A DNA stretch of 64,000 nt, from positions 1-64,000 of the forward strand of contig MU839164.1 in NCBI GenBank assembly GCA_030685235.1. Reading direction: 5' to 3'. The notes beneath the pieces were generated by a model. The model did no database searches. It was not told the origin of the DNA and was given only the letters and a program-made list of their open reading frames with translations. Below, piece after piece: positions 25,900 through 38,592 of the stretch. Source of the DNA: Copromyces sp. CBS 386.78 (lineage: Eukaryota; Ascomycota; Sordariomycetes; Sordariales; Sordariaceae). Within the stretch, counting starts at the first letter, position 1. Each line of letters starts with the position of its first letter. The translations under genes were made by a program, and so were the position numbers.

Positions 25900-28480
25900 T
25901 GCTATTTCACCTATCCTATTAGTATAAAAGCCGGGTAGAAGAATCCGTATCTACATTAATTACCGTAGTATTAATAACGTTACTTTAAAAATACAATATC
26001 TAATTCTATTAATTAAAGAAACCTTTAACGCTATTTATAAAACGAAGATCTTTACTAAACTCAATATTATTAATACGTTTAATAGAATACGAATAAAAAA
26101 AGGCTATAAATAGTTCACTATATTCATTACCCGCTTTAAACTTTTCAAATCCTTAATATACCTATTTAATTTATAAAAGGCACCGAAGACATTCTAAAAT
26201 TACATTAATAATATCCTATATAATATTCTTAATATATATATTATTATTTACCTTAATAATATCCTTATTTATTCGGAAAACGAAGAAAACTATATAAAGT
26301 ATATTAACGAAATCCTATGGAAAATAATCGATATAAACCTATAAATTAATATTAATAAGTATAATTTCTATATAAAACGGATTAAATACTTAAGGCTTAT
26401 TATTACCCCTAAAAATATTGAAATAGACCTAGAGAAAGTAATAACAATTATTTCGTAGGAAGCTCTAAATATTAAAAGGGTGTTATAACATTTCTTAAGA
26501 TTTACTAATTTCTATTGACGGTTTATTAAATACTTTTCTATCCTAATAGGACTATTATATAAGCTAATAAAAAAAACTATTAAAAATTAGAAATAGGAAG
26601 ATTAATACTAACGCTCTTTTAACGCGCTTAAACGAATTTTTATTAGTAAACTAATATTATATATCTATAATTAATCCAAATAAATAATTATAAAAACGGA
26701 TACTTCAAATTAAACTTATGGCAATACTCTCTTTTAATACGACGAAGACGGGGTATTATAACTAATAATTTATTTTAATTAACGATATTCGTTAACGGAA
26801 TATAATTACAACATCTATAATAAAAAATTATTCACTATTATTAAAACGCTAAAAGAATAAAAGCTAGAATTAAAAGGAGTATAATAACCGTTCGAAGTCT
26901 TAATAGATTATAAAAAATTAAAATCATTTACAATTAATAAATAATTAATATTACAATATATAAAATAATTATAATTTCTCTCCCACTTTAATTTTACTAT
27001 CTAATACTGACCGGGCTTACTATAAGTCCGCCCTAATGTATTAAACTGTAAATTAAAGGATATCCCGAAATATAAAGGTAATAAACGCCTCCTAATAAAG
27101 AATAAGGTCTTATTAGAGAAGGACATTTTTATTAATAATTCTTACATCCTAAAAAATAAAAAAAATAAAAATATTTTCATCGGGATAGCTTACTTTTATA
27201 ATTTAAAAACTATAAATAAAACGTCGGTAAATAATTTAATAACAAAAACCTATAAAAAATCAACCCTTCTCTAAAACGCACTTACTTATTTAACGGACTT
27301 AATAAAGAAAATATAATTAAAGGAGGTTAAAAAATTTTTTAAAAAACTTTTGTTCGTAGAATACCACGCTATACAAAACTAGATCTATTACTGTAATTCG
27401 GTTTTCCTTAACCCTAAAAATATTAAAATCTACTATTAATTAATCTATTACGCCTATAATATACTAGGAGCGGAGTACTTAAGGAAGGAAAAAACTTATA
27501 GCCTTCTCTTCTAATCTTTCTTTTAATTAAGGATATATAATGTAATAAAAACCTACTATAAAACCTACTTAACGTATATAAAGACGAAGCTGTTACAATA
27601 TACGTTATATAAGTTTCTAAAGTTATTACTAATACCTTTTACTCTATAGAAGGATATTTTTATCGATTATATTATACTATTAATACTTTACGAACGCCGT
27701 AGATAAATATTTTAATACGTTGTAATAATTATTAATAAATTAATAAAAATATAATCTTTCATCCCTATAATAGGGTTAACCGTAAAGGAACTAGTAAACC
27801 GCTTTATAAAGTAGATTTATAATATTTATAGCTTACTTAATACTATTATATCCAATCGGAGTTCTTAATTTATTTTATAATTTTAAAAAGTATTATTAAT
27901 AAAATTAGAAATTAACTTTACGCCCTCCTCTATTTTTCACCTAATTATAAATAAATAAATAGAATGTATTAACGTAGAAATAAAAAGATATTTACGAACC
28001 TTTATTAATTAAATATAAAACGATTAAATCGATTAATTACTAATAACGGAATTTACTACTAATAACTTAATTTTAAAAATAATAAAAATCTCGCTATTTT
28101 TTATTAATTATAAATTCCATCCCCGGATAAAGGTCGAACCCGCTACGCTATACTCCTTAAAAATATTAAAAACCTAATAAAATAAATATTTCAAAATTAT
28201 TAAAATTACTAACCGGTTTAAAATAATTTTAAATTATGTAATAATTAAAGTAAAAGAAACGCAAAAGTAATACGAAAATAATACTAATAAAAGAAGATTG
28301 GATACTCCGTAATATAAAATCAGGGATAAAATCTTATTAAATATAAAGAATTTCAAAACCGGAAGATTGTATACTAAATTAATTCCGCTCTAGGAAAGGC
28401 TATTCGAAATCTTAAAAATTAATAATTATATAATTATTCTTTAATTCCTAATTAATATAAAGTATAATCCTATATTTTAT
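25900..28480 (+). pseudogene. Dead pol (reverse transcriptase, RNase H, integrase) of retrotransposon E
   Basis: Plus strand. The reverse transcriptase is clear from about 25,950 (INYRSINNVTL) through IFTKLNIINTFNRIRI to the polymerase box at 26,249-26,275. That box reads YLNNILIYS, so both catalytic Asp are Asn. RNase H-like sequence follows to about 27.0 kb. Integrase lies at about 27.4-28.4 kb, with a YLRKEKTY entry motif, a DFITGL-like stretch changed to IDYIILL, an INVEIKRYLRTFIN motif and a chromovirus-type end. Dozens of in-frame stops, all explicable by C-to-T change, rule out function. Confidence 0.85.
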
Positions 28481-29015
28481 ATTAATAAAATAAAATTTTA
28501 GGAAGGACGTACTGAAAGGGATGTAAAAATAAATTAAAAGAAAATTATAAAGTAAATAAATAATGGGAAAAATTCTATTGAATAAAATTTTAATAATATA
28601 AGTAGTTATAAATAAAACTTAAAAAATAAATAATAAGAATACTACGTCCTATAAATACCGCTATACGTACTAGACTAATAAAAATGGATTAATATTATAA
28701 TATACCCGGAAGTAGTATGGAAATTCTACGAAAACTACCTAAACGAATTGGTACTACTAAATTAAATTGCTATAAAAAAATAATGTAAAATAATAACGGA
28801 CCGGCAATTAAAAGCGGACTAACCGCCATTAATAAAGGTAAAAATAGATTAGCCGGTACTAACGGAAAATACGGGGTACGGAAGATTAAAGAAGTTGCTG
28901 TATAGAGCGGCAGCGGTTATAAAGGCTTTTATAAAGTAGATTAAATAATTAATAGGTATTTTAATTGTTTTATATATTATTAATTAATTATATAGCTTCT
29001 TTTAGTCCGGGGTAG

Positions 29016-29323
29016 TATTATAAGGTTAGCCTTATAATAGTTTAGAATATATGGTTAGCAATTATCGGAACTAAGGATTAGGCTATAGCTCCGAATATAA
29101 TATAAGGCTATTACAGCCTTTGTAAAAGGCTACGATAGCCTTATTATCGCTATTGCTATATAAGTCGTGCTAATTCTATAATACTTATGAAATTGCTGTA
29201 GAGCTGATTTCCCAGACTGGCCTCTATAAAGACCAGTCTAGGATCGCACCCTTAAACCTTTCCTCTTACTCCTTCGTGCAATTACGTATATTCTTACCTA
29301 CCTTGTGCCTTTGCACCATGATA
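29016..29323 (+). repeat. 3' LTR of retrotransposon E; RIP fades inside it
   Basis: 308-bp partner of 22,152-22,459. Its first half is as mutated as the rest of the block. From about 29,190 on it keeps CAG, TGG, GCA and TGC words that the left LTR has lost. The heterochromatin block therefore appears to end inside this LTR. Confidence 0.92.
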
Positions 29324-29328
29324 CCTAC

Positions 29329-32300
29329 TTAATTTAGGCACTAGCTACCTGACTACGGTAGGCGTGAGCTTAGCCGATCTAGTCTGGCATCCTGTATTTA
29401 GCCAGACTCGCCTCTACATAGTAGATTAAAAGGCCATCTTATTCCATCACACCATCTTTGCTGGTACCTTTGTACCGTGCCCGTTACAGTAACTCCGGTG
29501 CACCTTGCCCATTGCCGCAGGGAGTGCGTGCTGCAGTGATGACGGGAATGCTGGCGAGAGCGTGACCGGGAGAAGTTGAATTGCCCTGCTCTGCTCTTTT
29601 CGGTGCGCGGGGTTCTTGCCAATCTCAACCCCGCGTCCGATCAGCACCTGCTGCCACCACGACCGTGACATTTTTGGTTTGGCAGGGACGGAAATCGCAG
29701 CATGGCAACATGGATTGCTGTTGCCCGTTTTGGACAATGGCCGTCTTTCTTGCTGAGGAATCAGTTAAGGCTATGGCGGTGAGTGAGATCTTGTCGAAAT
29801 GTCGAACCGGGGCAGGTACGTATGGCAGGGGACAGGCCGACCTTGGGGTTGCATTCTCACATTTTGTTCCATCTTTTTCCCGTAGGCTTTTCTAGTCCTT
29901 TGTTGTTGCCTCCGTCGTCGAAAGTCGTTGGCATCTCCGTCCTTCCAATTGCTTCCTAGAGGAACTAATAATAGTATAGTACCTGTACGGTCTTGCCCTG
30001 CAACTGCAACTAAAGCTTTCTCCTCTCCTATAGTCTAGTCTGCTTGGGCCTTTATTATATCGATACTTTTGAATATTCTACCTAACATGATTGCTTCAAT
30101 CGCTGAAACGCACTTGGTTTCAACCACATGAGACTATCAGCCAGCCCTATAACGGTATATTGCCGCGATTCCCGACTTCCCCACCACTACCAGCAGTGCT
30201 GTCACTACAGTGGTCCCTTACGCCGAGACAGTTCTTGCGGAGGCTCTAGAAACGTCGGAGGAACGAGGAAACGACTGGTTACTACACACCCTGTCACCAC
30301 ATTAGCCCAAGTCCCAAACGGGTCATCCATGGTTCATCACAACGGCGTCAGCACTGACCATGGCGGAATCAAGCCGTCCTCGACAAGTCATGACAGATGA
30401 ATTATCGATTCTCGATGGCAGGCTGGCAGGCTAGACCAGAGAATAGGCGAACGCTCAGACTCTTGTGTCGTCACGCAACGTGTCCGTGATTATCCCACGG
30501 GACGCTTGGGTGCCCAGCTCCTTCACCATATCATAAGTGGTGGACGTGCTGCCTGCACAGCACGGGACTGTGGACAAAGAATCCCAAAATGCATTTTTGG
30601 CGCGCTCAGAAGTAAAAGATCCGCCTGGCCGGGTCTAATATCCCAAATACTACCAGGAACCATACATGTTGACCAGTACGCCAATACAAGTCGACAGCTG
30701 GCAAACTGTGTGGTATGCCAGCAGCCCGTCGCAGCTGTAAATCTCAAAAACCATAACCATGGAAGCTTCAGGACACGCACCGTCCCCTTCGAGCCCTTCT
30801 TATCTGTAAAGGCATGGTCGGGTACCAGTCACGACTGGTTTCGAAGAATGGGCCTTGGTACGGTCTTTCATAGGCCGCGCGTATCCAGCTCTCATCTAAA
30901 TTGTGATGATGTTGTATTCGGTCTAGCGTGGGTTGAAGAGAGAGAAGAAGAATACGGTACAATACGTGGGTGCCCTGCAGAAGGCCAGTTTTGTTCCCAG
31001 AAGCTCCCAAGTGCACGTGACACATTAAAGTGGGTCACACATCCAATCATACCCAGTCTGTCTCCTATCTCTTCTCTCTTGGTCAAGGTAACCAATCGCA
31101 TATCAAGCTTTGGCGGTAAATATCCCGAGAAGATGCGCTAGCAACGACGAGCCCGGTACATATTGATTACATGGCACGCACGACGACTGCCCTTGATAGC
31201 GACAGCCGCCGCCGCAACTCCCGCACTTGATAATCTTGAAGGGGGCGAAATGCGACTACAATACCTCTATCTACATGACCTTCACTTCGGCATTCTTCCT
31301 ACGTGGACCCAAAGTATTCCGCATCTCGGTCCCCTGTAAGCGAGCCCGCACGTTTCTATATTTAACGCTCACCTTTTGACACCAGGAACTCACCTGGCTG
31401 TAATGCCATCCTGGGACACTGCACGATCTCCCACCGTATCCGCCAGGTATTACAGGCGCAAAAGGAAACATCGGGAAGAGTGACATGATCGAACGCTGCC
31501 ATGAGAAAGCCACAATCAAGTTATGAGGTAACTTTCAGTACGCCGTCGCGATTGCATTCTGGCAGGTGGTCCCACCCTATCAACAGTATGCTGCTTTTGT
31601 GCACTTGGCCAAGTTTGGCCACCGGAGGGCATCTCCAGGTGGGGGACTCGAGGCTCGAGTTGGTATCTCGCGACGAATCGTACAGTTCCCACCAACTCTC
31701 ACGGCTAACGAGTCCTGACCAAGACTACTATGAAGTCTTTGACGTTCGGCACTTCGACATGGACGGTTTTTGCCGATATACACTGCCCTCCTCCGTGTCC
31801 TCAATACGGGCTGTTGTCCGTCAATCCTTGCACAAACCAGCCGCCGCTGCTCCGGGGCGAGAAACGGCGTTTAATAACGCTTTGACAACTTCAGTCGGAG
31901 TCCACAAATCGCGCTTTGCTAGCTGGCGATGCGGCATTCCTCCCGTCAGACCGCATTTCATCGGTGTTGCCCTGCGAAACCTGCCTGCGTTAGCTGCCAC
32001 AAATCATCGCCGCTCCTCGTAGCGTACTGTACGCAGTACTTCAAACGCAGGCGCATGAGAGGACAGAGAATGATACGTCGCGCCAAATTACATGGGACGA
32101 CACCCCCTGTCGTGTACTTCCTATTGGTCACCTTCATGCGAGACTGGCCTTCGCTTCACACTCTCACCACTACACATCTCGGCAGTGATGGTACAGCTCA
32201 CCGCGTATGGCTTGCGGGCAAGGCGGGGTCCGTCTGAGAGCATGAGAAGGCTTTGGAACACCCAAAACGAAAGAAGGACGTTCGGTTCGTCCTCCAAAGA

Positions 32301-35300
32301 CGCGATTTTGTCTTAACAGGACAAACAGGCGGAGTTAACTCAAGTCCTACAGGCAACAGGAATACCTGAGCAGTATGGCTCGACTAACTGCAGAGAATTG
32401 TGCTCCGCCCAAGCATGCTAATTACGCCAGAAAATGTCTGGCACATTGGTGCATTCGCCCACAAGTTCGCCGAACGGGGCGAATGCAACGGTAATTGATG
32501 CCCGCCATCTGCTCGGTGATCGACTAGCTGGTTACCAAGAACCAACAGCACATCTATCTAGGTATGCTTTTTGATACGAATGGGACTCATATCGAACGAA
32601 GACTGGGGGTTCAATCCTACGCAGTGGACTTCTGACTGCCTGGCCAGCCTCGCTGTTACAGTGTAGTTGACAGGCGGAGCAGAGCAGGTATGGGTAGGGG
32701 CAAGTCCATTCCAGCCCCCATAGTCATTAATGGCGTGGTCATATCTAATGCTGATCACTAGGAGCCAGTACGCTTAGAAGCAAAGTCGCGAACAGCCCGC
32801 AGTCGCCTGTAAGCTCCCCTTAGGCCACTGCTGGTCCACAATGTCACGCGATACCTCTATGCCCTTGGCAAACATGGATGAAGGGGCTCACTCAAGGTAT
32901 ATCGTCTCCGTCAGGATGTGAAAGCAGTCAAGAATATGCCGCTCTTGAACGCCAACTTGCGGTTTGGCGATACCCTATGTCCCGCCCACGAGAGGCTCAG
33001 TTGTAAGTGCAGGACCCTTGCGCAAGAACCATGTGCCGAAGGGGGTCAGGGGTGGGAGAAGCATGGTGTTGAGAAAGGTGACTGACAACGGCGACTCGTC
33101 AGAGCAGTTGCGCATCTGAAGCGGTCGCGGTCGCTCGCGGTTGTCGTTGTCCGGGGTAATTACCTTCAAAGACTTCAAATGTTCCTGGTCAGTCCAAATG
33201 CGGTTACCAGCCCTTCAGAACCGGCGAACCAATGCCAGTGTGTGTTGGCCATCGGACGAGGTACCGATACAAGGACGACCGAGGTCAGAGGCCAGCAGTC
33301 CACTAATCCACCCCTGAACAGGCGCCATGTCACCCAATAGCTGGTGGTGTCCATTCTCAACATACCCCATAGCGTTTTAGCGACGCTCGTTTGCCCTTTC
33401 GCTTTTCCCCAACAGGGGATGGTGGAAAATCGTGGACGGATCTATGGCGTATATACCGCCGTAAAAGCGATCTTGGGCACAGTGGATCCGACAATAGGTG
33501 AGGCCTCACTTTCCGTCACTTTACAACTCCCATCAACTGGGAGTGATAGTTCAGGGAAACGTCATCTCTTTTTTCTCATGCCATAACCTCACCTCACTAC
33601 ACGGTCTGTGATGTGCCATCCCAGCGGTGCACGGTTTGGCCAGAGATCTAACATGGTCGTGTTGCCTCCCAGTGCGGCCGCTTCCCGCTCGCTTCCCGCT
33701 CACGGACACCAGTGATCAGGGCATCGTTGACCAAGGCTGGCGCGGTGCGCCCCTCCATACCTACAACTCTCGTCACTCCGGGCTTCTCCGCCATTGCCCA
33801 GAGCTGTTGCCCGAGGCACATTCCAGTTGCAAGAAGGTAAACTTTCTGCCAATCGACCAGAACAATACCAACAAAGGAGCCATTCGCTACAGTCGATCGA
33901 CTTTCACTATTTTTCCCATCAAGGAGGACCAGGCAGGCCGGACTAGACGTGGAGGGGTGTTTTCGGGAATTCAAGCTGCGCGCGGATACCGACCACTTGC
34001 TGACGATACACGAGGCCCATTTTCGGTTATTTGTTCCCGGCAGCGGTCGAACAGACGCATAATCGCGCGTTAAATGGACACCAAGCGCTCCGCATTTATA
34101 TACACAGAGGAGGTGTACGTCTACGACTAGGCTCTAGCACCAATCACCACCACATAGCTACGGGCACACCGCACTTGTTCATGAAAGCTCCAACCATCTG
34201 CTCCTTCGTTCGTTTCTTACTTACCAAGTGCTGAAAAGCTGGATAGTAAGGTCCGCATTGGTTGAGCTAAAAGGATTATATATCCGAGTTGTTGCATGCT
34301 GGCCTTCAGGATATGAACCCAAACCGTACTGGCCGCGTCTCTGGATTCCATCAGGGGCAGTTGCGGGGGTGTTTTTGAGGTCGCAAAGACCGAGGAAAAG
34401 GCGCGCCAAACAGCCCGAGTCTTACATACTGCATGACCCCGGCTATCTCCATCCAGTATTTGTCCCATGGGTCTTGCTCTGACGTGTCATACCCTTGCTC
34501 CGAAAAGGAAAGCACCAAAGCGAACACAGGCTCACACGCAATCTCTCTCGCACACACGCCGAGAACTCGATTCATTACCCGCGACTTTGTTTGTTCCAAC
34601 CTCTACCGACGGGAAACTCTGCAACGACCGGGCCGCAGGGAAGAGCCGACGAGGGCCAAATAAATACCTGCTACATACATAACCTCTAACGTCAAAAGGC
34701 CTTTGTATCATCAGGCGCGTACAAGTGTATTTTGATGGACGTTTCGTTGCTGGCATTCAGGAAGCAGCCTTGGAAGTATAGATGGCGGCCTGTATAGCGC
34801 GTTGCTGAAAGAGGTGAGAGGTCAATGTTTCTTTTCTTCCTCTTCCTCGACAAGACTCGGTTCCTGTCCCTCTCGTCACATCGTCTCTCTGTGCGCTGTG
34901 CCCCGTGTCGGGCAGCTCTGTCACTTTCTTGTTGTTTTATTATTATTTTCTGCTCGGGTCTCGTACCAAGTGTTGCAAGTACACTGTACAGCGTTCAGGT
35001 TCCCGTTTGTTTGTATCATCCACAGCACATCCCATTTCATGTCCGCAAGCCGACCACACCCCATAGCACACCCGCAATCCGGGGTCCCATCGACGGCGGT
35101 CGTCACTCCATTGGGACGGGACCATTGGAGTTCCGTCCACCGGCCACCCACCCACACAGCCACGCTCAACGTTTACTGCTGCCGCGGTAAAGGTACCTAC
35201 CTTGCCTGGACATCGCTGCCAAGTCTACCAAGCTGCGATTGGGCCCATCTGGGCTGGGAGCTTGAGCGTTCGGTTTGGTGGGTCGTGGCCCTGCAACACA

Positions 35301-36318
35301 ACCCAACATTCCTGTCCTCAGTCCACATCCATAGCTACCCCAGAAGGGTTCATCGGCAGCTGGCCAGTGCCAGTCAGCAGCGGAGCTCCAGCCAGCTAGC
35401 GTCGAGACGAGGGTGGTGCTTCCAGCCCGGAGCCACCTTGTAGCCAGGCCAGCTCCTCCCGCGCCGAGTTGCAAATCTCCAGAAACGCAACCTCGGACAC
35501 TCGAAGGACTGCTGCTCATCATCGTCCTCTACCCTCCACAGCTTCCGTTGCTTGCGTTGGCGGCCACCGCTCACCTGGGGAAAAGCATCTCACATAGCGC
35601 CCCTGCAGCAAGCAACCATCGTACCTAAAGGTATCTGTTCTTCACCTCGCATCAGTTTCTCCAAGGGTAGAAGGCACGGCCACCCCCGTCACTCTGTCAC
35701 CCCGTCACCCCCCGCCTCCACTACATACATACACGCACGCATCGCATCCGAGAAATCCTGCAGGCTGGTCACACTTTTTTCTAACGCTGATTCATCAGAA
35801 ACTTCACGATCCTACTGCACGTAAAGAGCCCATTCACCTTGGGTACAGGTTGAGGGTTTCTGTTTACCCCTGCGTGCTACCTTATATCACCGCGGGCTGT
35901 CGTGTTTCTGCACCTCTGTCCGTCGCCTCCGACTGACGGAGACTTGCTTGGTCGCGTCTGGCACTGTCGGGCATCTTCCGGTCACATAGTTTCCCACCTG
36001 CTATCTCACAGTTGAACCCCAGAGTTCATCATTCCCAAAACTCATCCATCACCAACTCCCATTTTTCGACAGCACATATTGCCTACATCAGCCTTACGAA
36101 TTTCGGCTTCTCATATACTGACGGCGTCAACTCTGGGGACCACCCTTCATCTTACGCGTTACCATTATTGGTCCGTACTCTTAGGATTTGAGCACTTGCC
36201 TTCAACCCAAGAAGCAGCTACGCCTGCGCACGATCATCGGGGTTTGGGCGCAAAGGACGCCAGCCTTGGTTGGGGGATCATTTTCTGAGATCCCAACGCA
36301 TCAGCATCACGATCACAG
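29329..36318. other. Seven-kb gene-poor stretch upstream of the fusion gene
   Basis: Base composition is balanced and there is no RIP scar. I see no protein I recognise on either strand. The longest open frames (for example 30,506-31,141 and 34,802-35,443) have no family features, overlap frames on the other strand and lack gene-like composition. The first 100 bp or so after 29,329 could be the remaining part of the 3' LTR of retrotransposon D, since E interrupted that element; not shown. From about 34.8 kb the plus strand becomes CT-rich with CA-repeat and CACCCC-repeat patches (35,683-35,720), typical of fungal promoters and leaders. I read the last 1-1.5 kb as promoter and 5' leader of the gene at 36,319. 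Confidence 0.6.
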
Positions 36319-38592
36319 ATGGCGACTTTCACAGCTCTAAATGGGTCATCACCCAGGCCAACTGAGATCTCTAATGGTGCTCGGGAGCCTGAGCGCGGAA
36401 ACGGACAGTCTGCTGGTTCAGACCCGAGATCCGCTAGTGATGTCGCAGTCAGCCAAAGAGAACGGGACCGGGAAAACTGGGGCACTTCAACTCGTGAAAG
36501 GCTTCCGTATCCTACGGCATCTTACCACGATTCTGAACCTGCCCCAAAACGGATGCGGGCAGATTCCAATTCTCACTCTCCCCGGCGAGAGCACAAACCT
36601 TCACCCATTCCTCCTGAGCGACCCGAAAAGTTTGAAAGAACAGAAAGGACTCCTATTGAACGGCCGGAGAGGTTCGAAAGAACGGATAGAATGGAGAGAA
36701 TGGAGAGGCCCGAGGTAACAGAGAAGGCGGAGCAGTACGAACCTTCACGGCCTCAGTCCAACTCTCATGACCGGTATCCGTCTCCCCAGAAGGAAGCGTA
36801 TCGTAGTTACGAAAATCGTGACAGCGATGACCGATGGCGCTCTCAGCAGGCCAGAAGTGAGAGGAACGCAAGCTACGATGCAGCTTATTCAGCCGGACCC
36901 GTATCCGGCCAGTCCGAGGAGCCGATGGGCGAACACATGCGCAGAGCGACCAGTCAAGCAGACAGCGGCGACTACGATAACCAGAGCCCTGATGGCGACG
37001 ACAACCGGTACTCGGATCAGTACACCCCTGAGCAGCGCAGAGATGGCACCGTTCAGTCTGATGCCAAGAAGCGGAAGCGCAATTTCAGCAATCGGACGAA
37101 AACCGGTTGCCTGACTTGCAGGAGGCGGAAAAAGAAGTGCGATGAGACGAAGCCTCAGTGTAAGTTTTGAACTTGATCGTGAATTGCCTTTAGGTTATCT
37201 AACTGTTTTCAAGGTACCAACTGCATCAAGGGTTCATTCCAATGTGCCGGTTACCCACCGCAGAGGGGTAACTGGCAGAAGCCCGAGAGCAAACCAGCCC
37301 AAGTCACCATCGAGTCCAAGGATCCCAACTATGTCCCTCCTGGAGCGTATGGGATGCCGCAGCAACCGATCCCTCCTTATACCAGCAACACTGCCCCGAT
37401 ATTGAGCCAACCCAAGCAGCGCGAGCCTTTCCCAATGGCGCGTGGGCAGCAACCTACACTCCGCATCACACCACCTCAAGGACGGCCTCTTCAAAGCGAC
37501 GACGACCGGCTCACGGCATCAACCCTTCCAAGTGCATCGGTTATTAGCCCTGACAACAAACTCTCTGCCTTGTCAGCTTATCCTTCGAACGTCTTCCCCA
37601 CGCCCATCAGTGCCCGGACACCCTTGAGAGAGTATGCGAGAGTGCCCCCGCTCCATGATTTGACGAAGACGGACCCTGACCACCAACAACCACCACCTCC
37701 ACCACCGCCTCCTCAAAGCGCCATTTCCGCACATCCTCCATACAATCTTCATGGTAGTCGAATGGACACGCCAACATCAGCAGTTCAGCCTGTAATCACA
37801 TCCCAGCCACCGTCAAGTGCCGTACAGGCGACTGCGCAGCTAGCACTATCCCATGCGCAGTCACATACGCCGTCCAGCGCTACCGTGCCCCACATGCGGA
37901 GGGAGAAAGACGAGATGATCAGTGGCCGAGCCTTTTATCCCTTCGACAAGGAGCTTGTGCTCGAACGTGAGAGATGCAATGCTGCTTGTTGGAGATTCAA
38001 CAACTCGACAAACCCTAACATTGGAGTATCGCCTGCTGAGCGTGCAAGACTTTTCAGGGAGATATTGCACCCACGCGAAGGTGTTCAGCTGACGCCCAAC
38101 CAACTATCGCCCATAGGTCGCATTGGTCATGTTGGTGATAACGTTTGCGTCGAGGCCCCGTTCAACTGTGACTATGGGTACAACATCTCCATTGGAAACA
38201 ACGTGTCTATTGGCCGGAACTGCCTGATCACCGATTCTTGCGAGGTACGCATTGGTCACAATGTCATTATCAGCCCGAATGTCAGCATCTACACAAACAG
38301 CTGCTACACAGACTGGAGGCGCCGTGACGGAAACAAGGGTGCGCAGTTTGGCAAGCCAATCATTATTGAGGATGATGCCTGGATTGCGGCAAATGTGGTC
38401 CTTTTGCCTGGTGTGAAAATTGGAAGGGGGTCAACGGTTGGGGCTGGATCAGTCGTTTCGAGGGTGAGTTCTGTTGGTTAGCCAAACAAAACAAAAATGA
38501 GTGCCAACTAACGTGGCTATGTTCAGGACATTGCTCCTTTCAGCATCTACATTGCACGGAAAGCAAGCATGCACCGAGGCATTCCAGCTTAA
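36319..38592 (+). CDS. Zn2Cys6 DNA-binding / hexapeptide O-acetyltransferase fusion protein
   Basis: Three exons: 36,319-37,159, 37,214-38,463 and 38,527-38,592. Introns of 54 nt (GTAAGT..AAG) and 63 nt (GTGAGT..CAG) give 718 residues. The first intron splits a zinc-cluster Cys codon; removing it yields a perfect Cys-x2-Cys-x6-Cys-x6-Cys-x2-Cys-x6-Cys at residues 264-291, preceded by a basic stretch. Residues 1-250 are charged and low in complexity. A Pro-rich linker includes eight Pro (440-447). From about 515 a maltose acetyltransferase entry domain (MISGRAFYPFDKEL) leads into a left-handed beta-helix of hexapeptide repeats to the end, as in LacA/NodL. Such fusions are known in filamentous ascomycetes; their targets are mostly unknown. 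The usual catalytic His position (SIYTNSCYTDW, residue 644) is Cys, so acetyl transfer is doubtful. Expected nuclear. Confidence 0.93.

Larger units (their letters stand above)
96..29190. repeat. RIP-mutated AT-rich heterochromatin block
   Basis: About 29 kb of TpA-rich DNA in which CpA and TpG are scarce while CpG survives. This is the base signature of repeat-induced point mutation, the premeiotic C-to-T process of Neurospora and relatives that attacks duplicated DNA. All recognisable reading frames are retroelement proteins riddled with TAA/TAG stops. The replacements are those expected from C-to-T or G-to-A change: Asp to Asn in the polymerase motif, Cys to Tyr in the zinc knuckle, Trp and Gln to stop. 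Known biology predicts DNA methylation and H3K9me3 here; that is inference. Composition changes sharply near 29.2 kb. GC-richer islands lie at 4,230-4,400, 11,102-11,540, 13,640-13,800, 16,310-16,620 and 21,002-21,774. Confidence 0.93.
22147..29328 (+). mobile_element. Complete RIP-killed Ty3/Gypsy retrotransposon E with LTRs and target duplication
   Basis: The element is 22,152-29,323 (7,172 bp), bounded by 308-bp LTRs at 22,152-22,459 and 29,016-29,323. The target-site duplication CCTAC is perfect (22,147-22,151 and 29,324-29,328). The LTR ends read TATTA..GATA, consistent with ancestral TGTTA..TGACA after C-to-T change. In my hand alignment the two LTRs need no gaps and differ at about 49 of 308 positions, every one a transition. 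That is RIP, not simple ageing. In between, the plus strand reads gag then pol in the order reverse transcriptase, RNase H, integrase. It inserted into the 3' end of retrotransposon D and is the rightmost unit of the AT-rich block. Confidence 0.94.

Noticed and set aside
1..29323. CRISPR-like arrays or telomere repeats
   Set aside because: The 19-bp array in the 773-bp element has no spacers. TTAGGG occurs only singly. Neither system fits a eukaryotic heterochromatin block.
30506..31141. 211-codon open frame on the plus strand
   Set aside because: No recognisable domain, strong overlap with open frames on the other strand, and no gene-like composition. Long chance frames are common in GC-balanced fungal intergenic DNA.
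34802..35443. 213-codon open frame on the plus strand
   Set aside because: Reads as Ser/His/Pro-rich translation of CT- and CA-rich leader DNA; no family features and competing frames on both strands.
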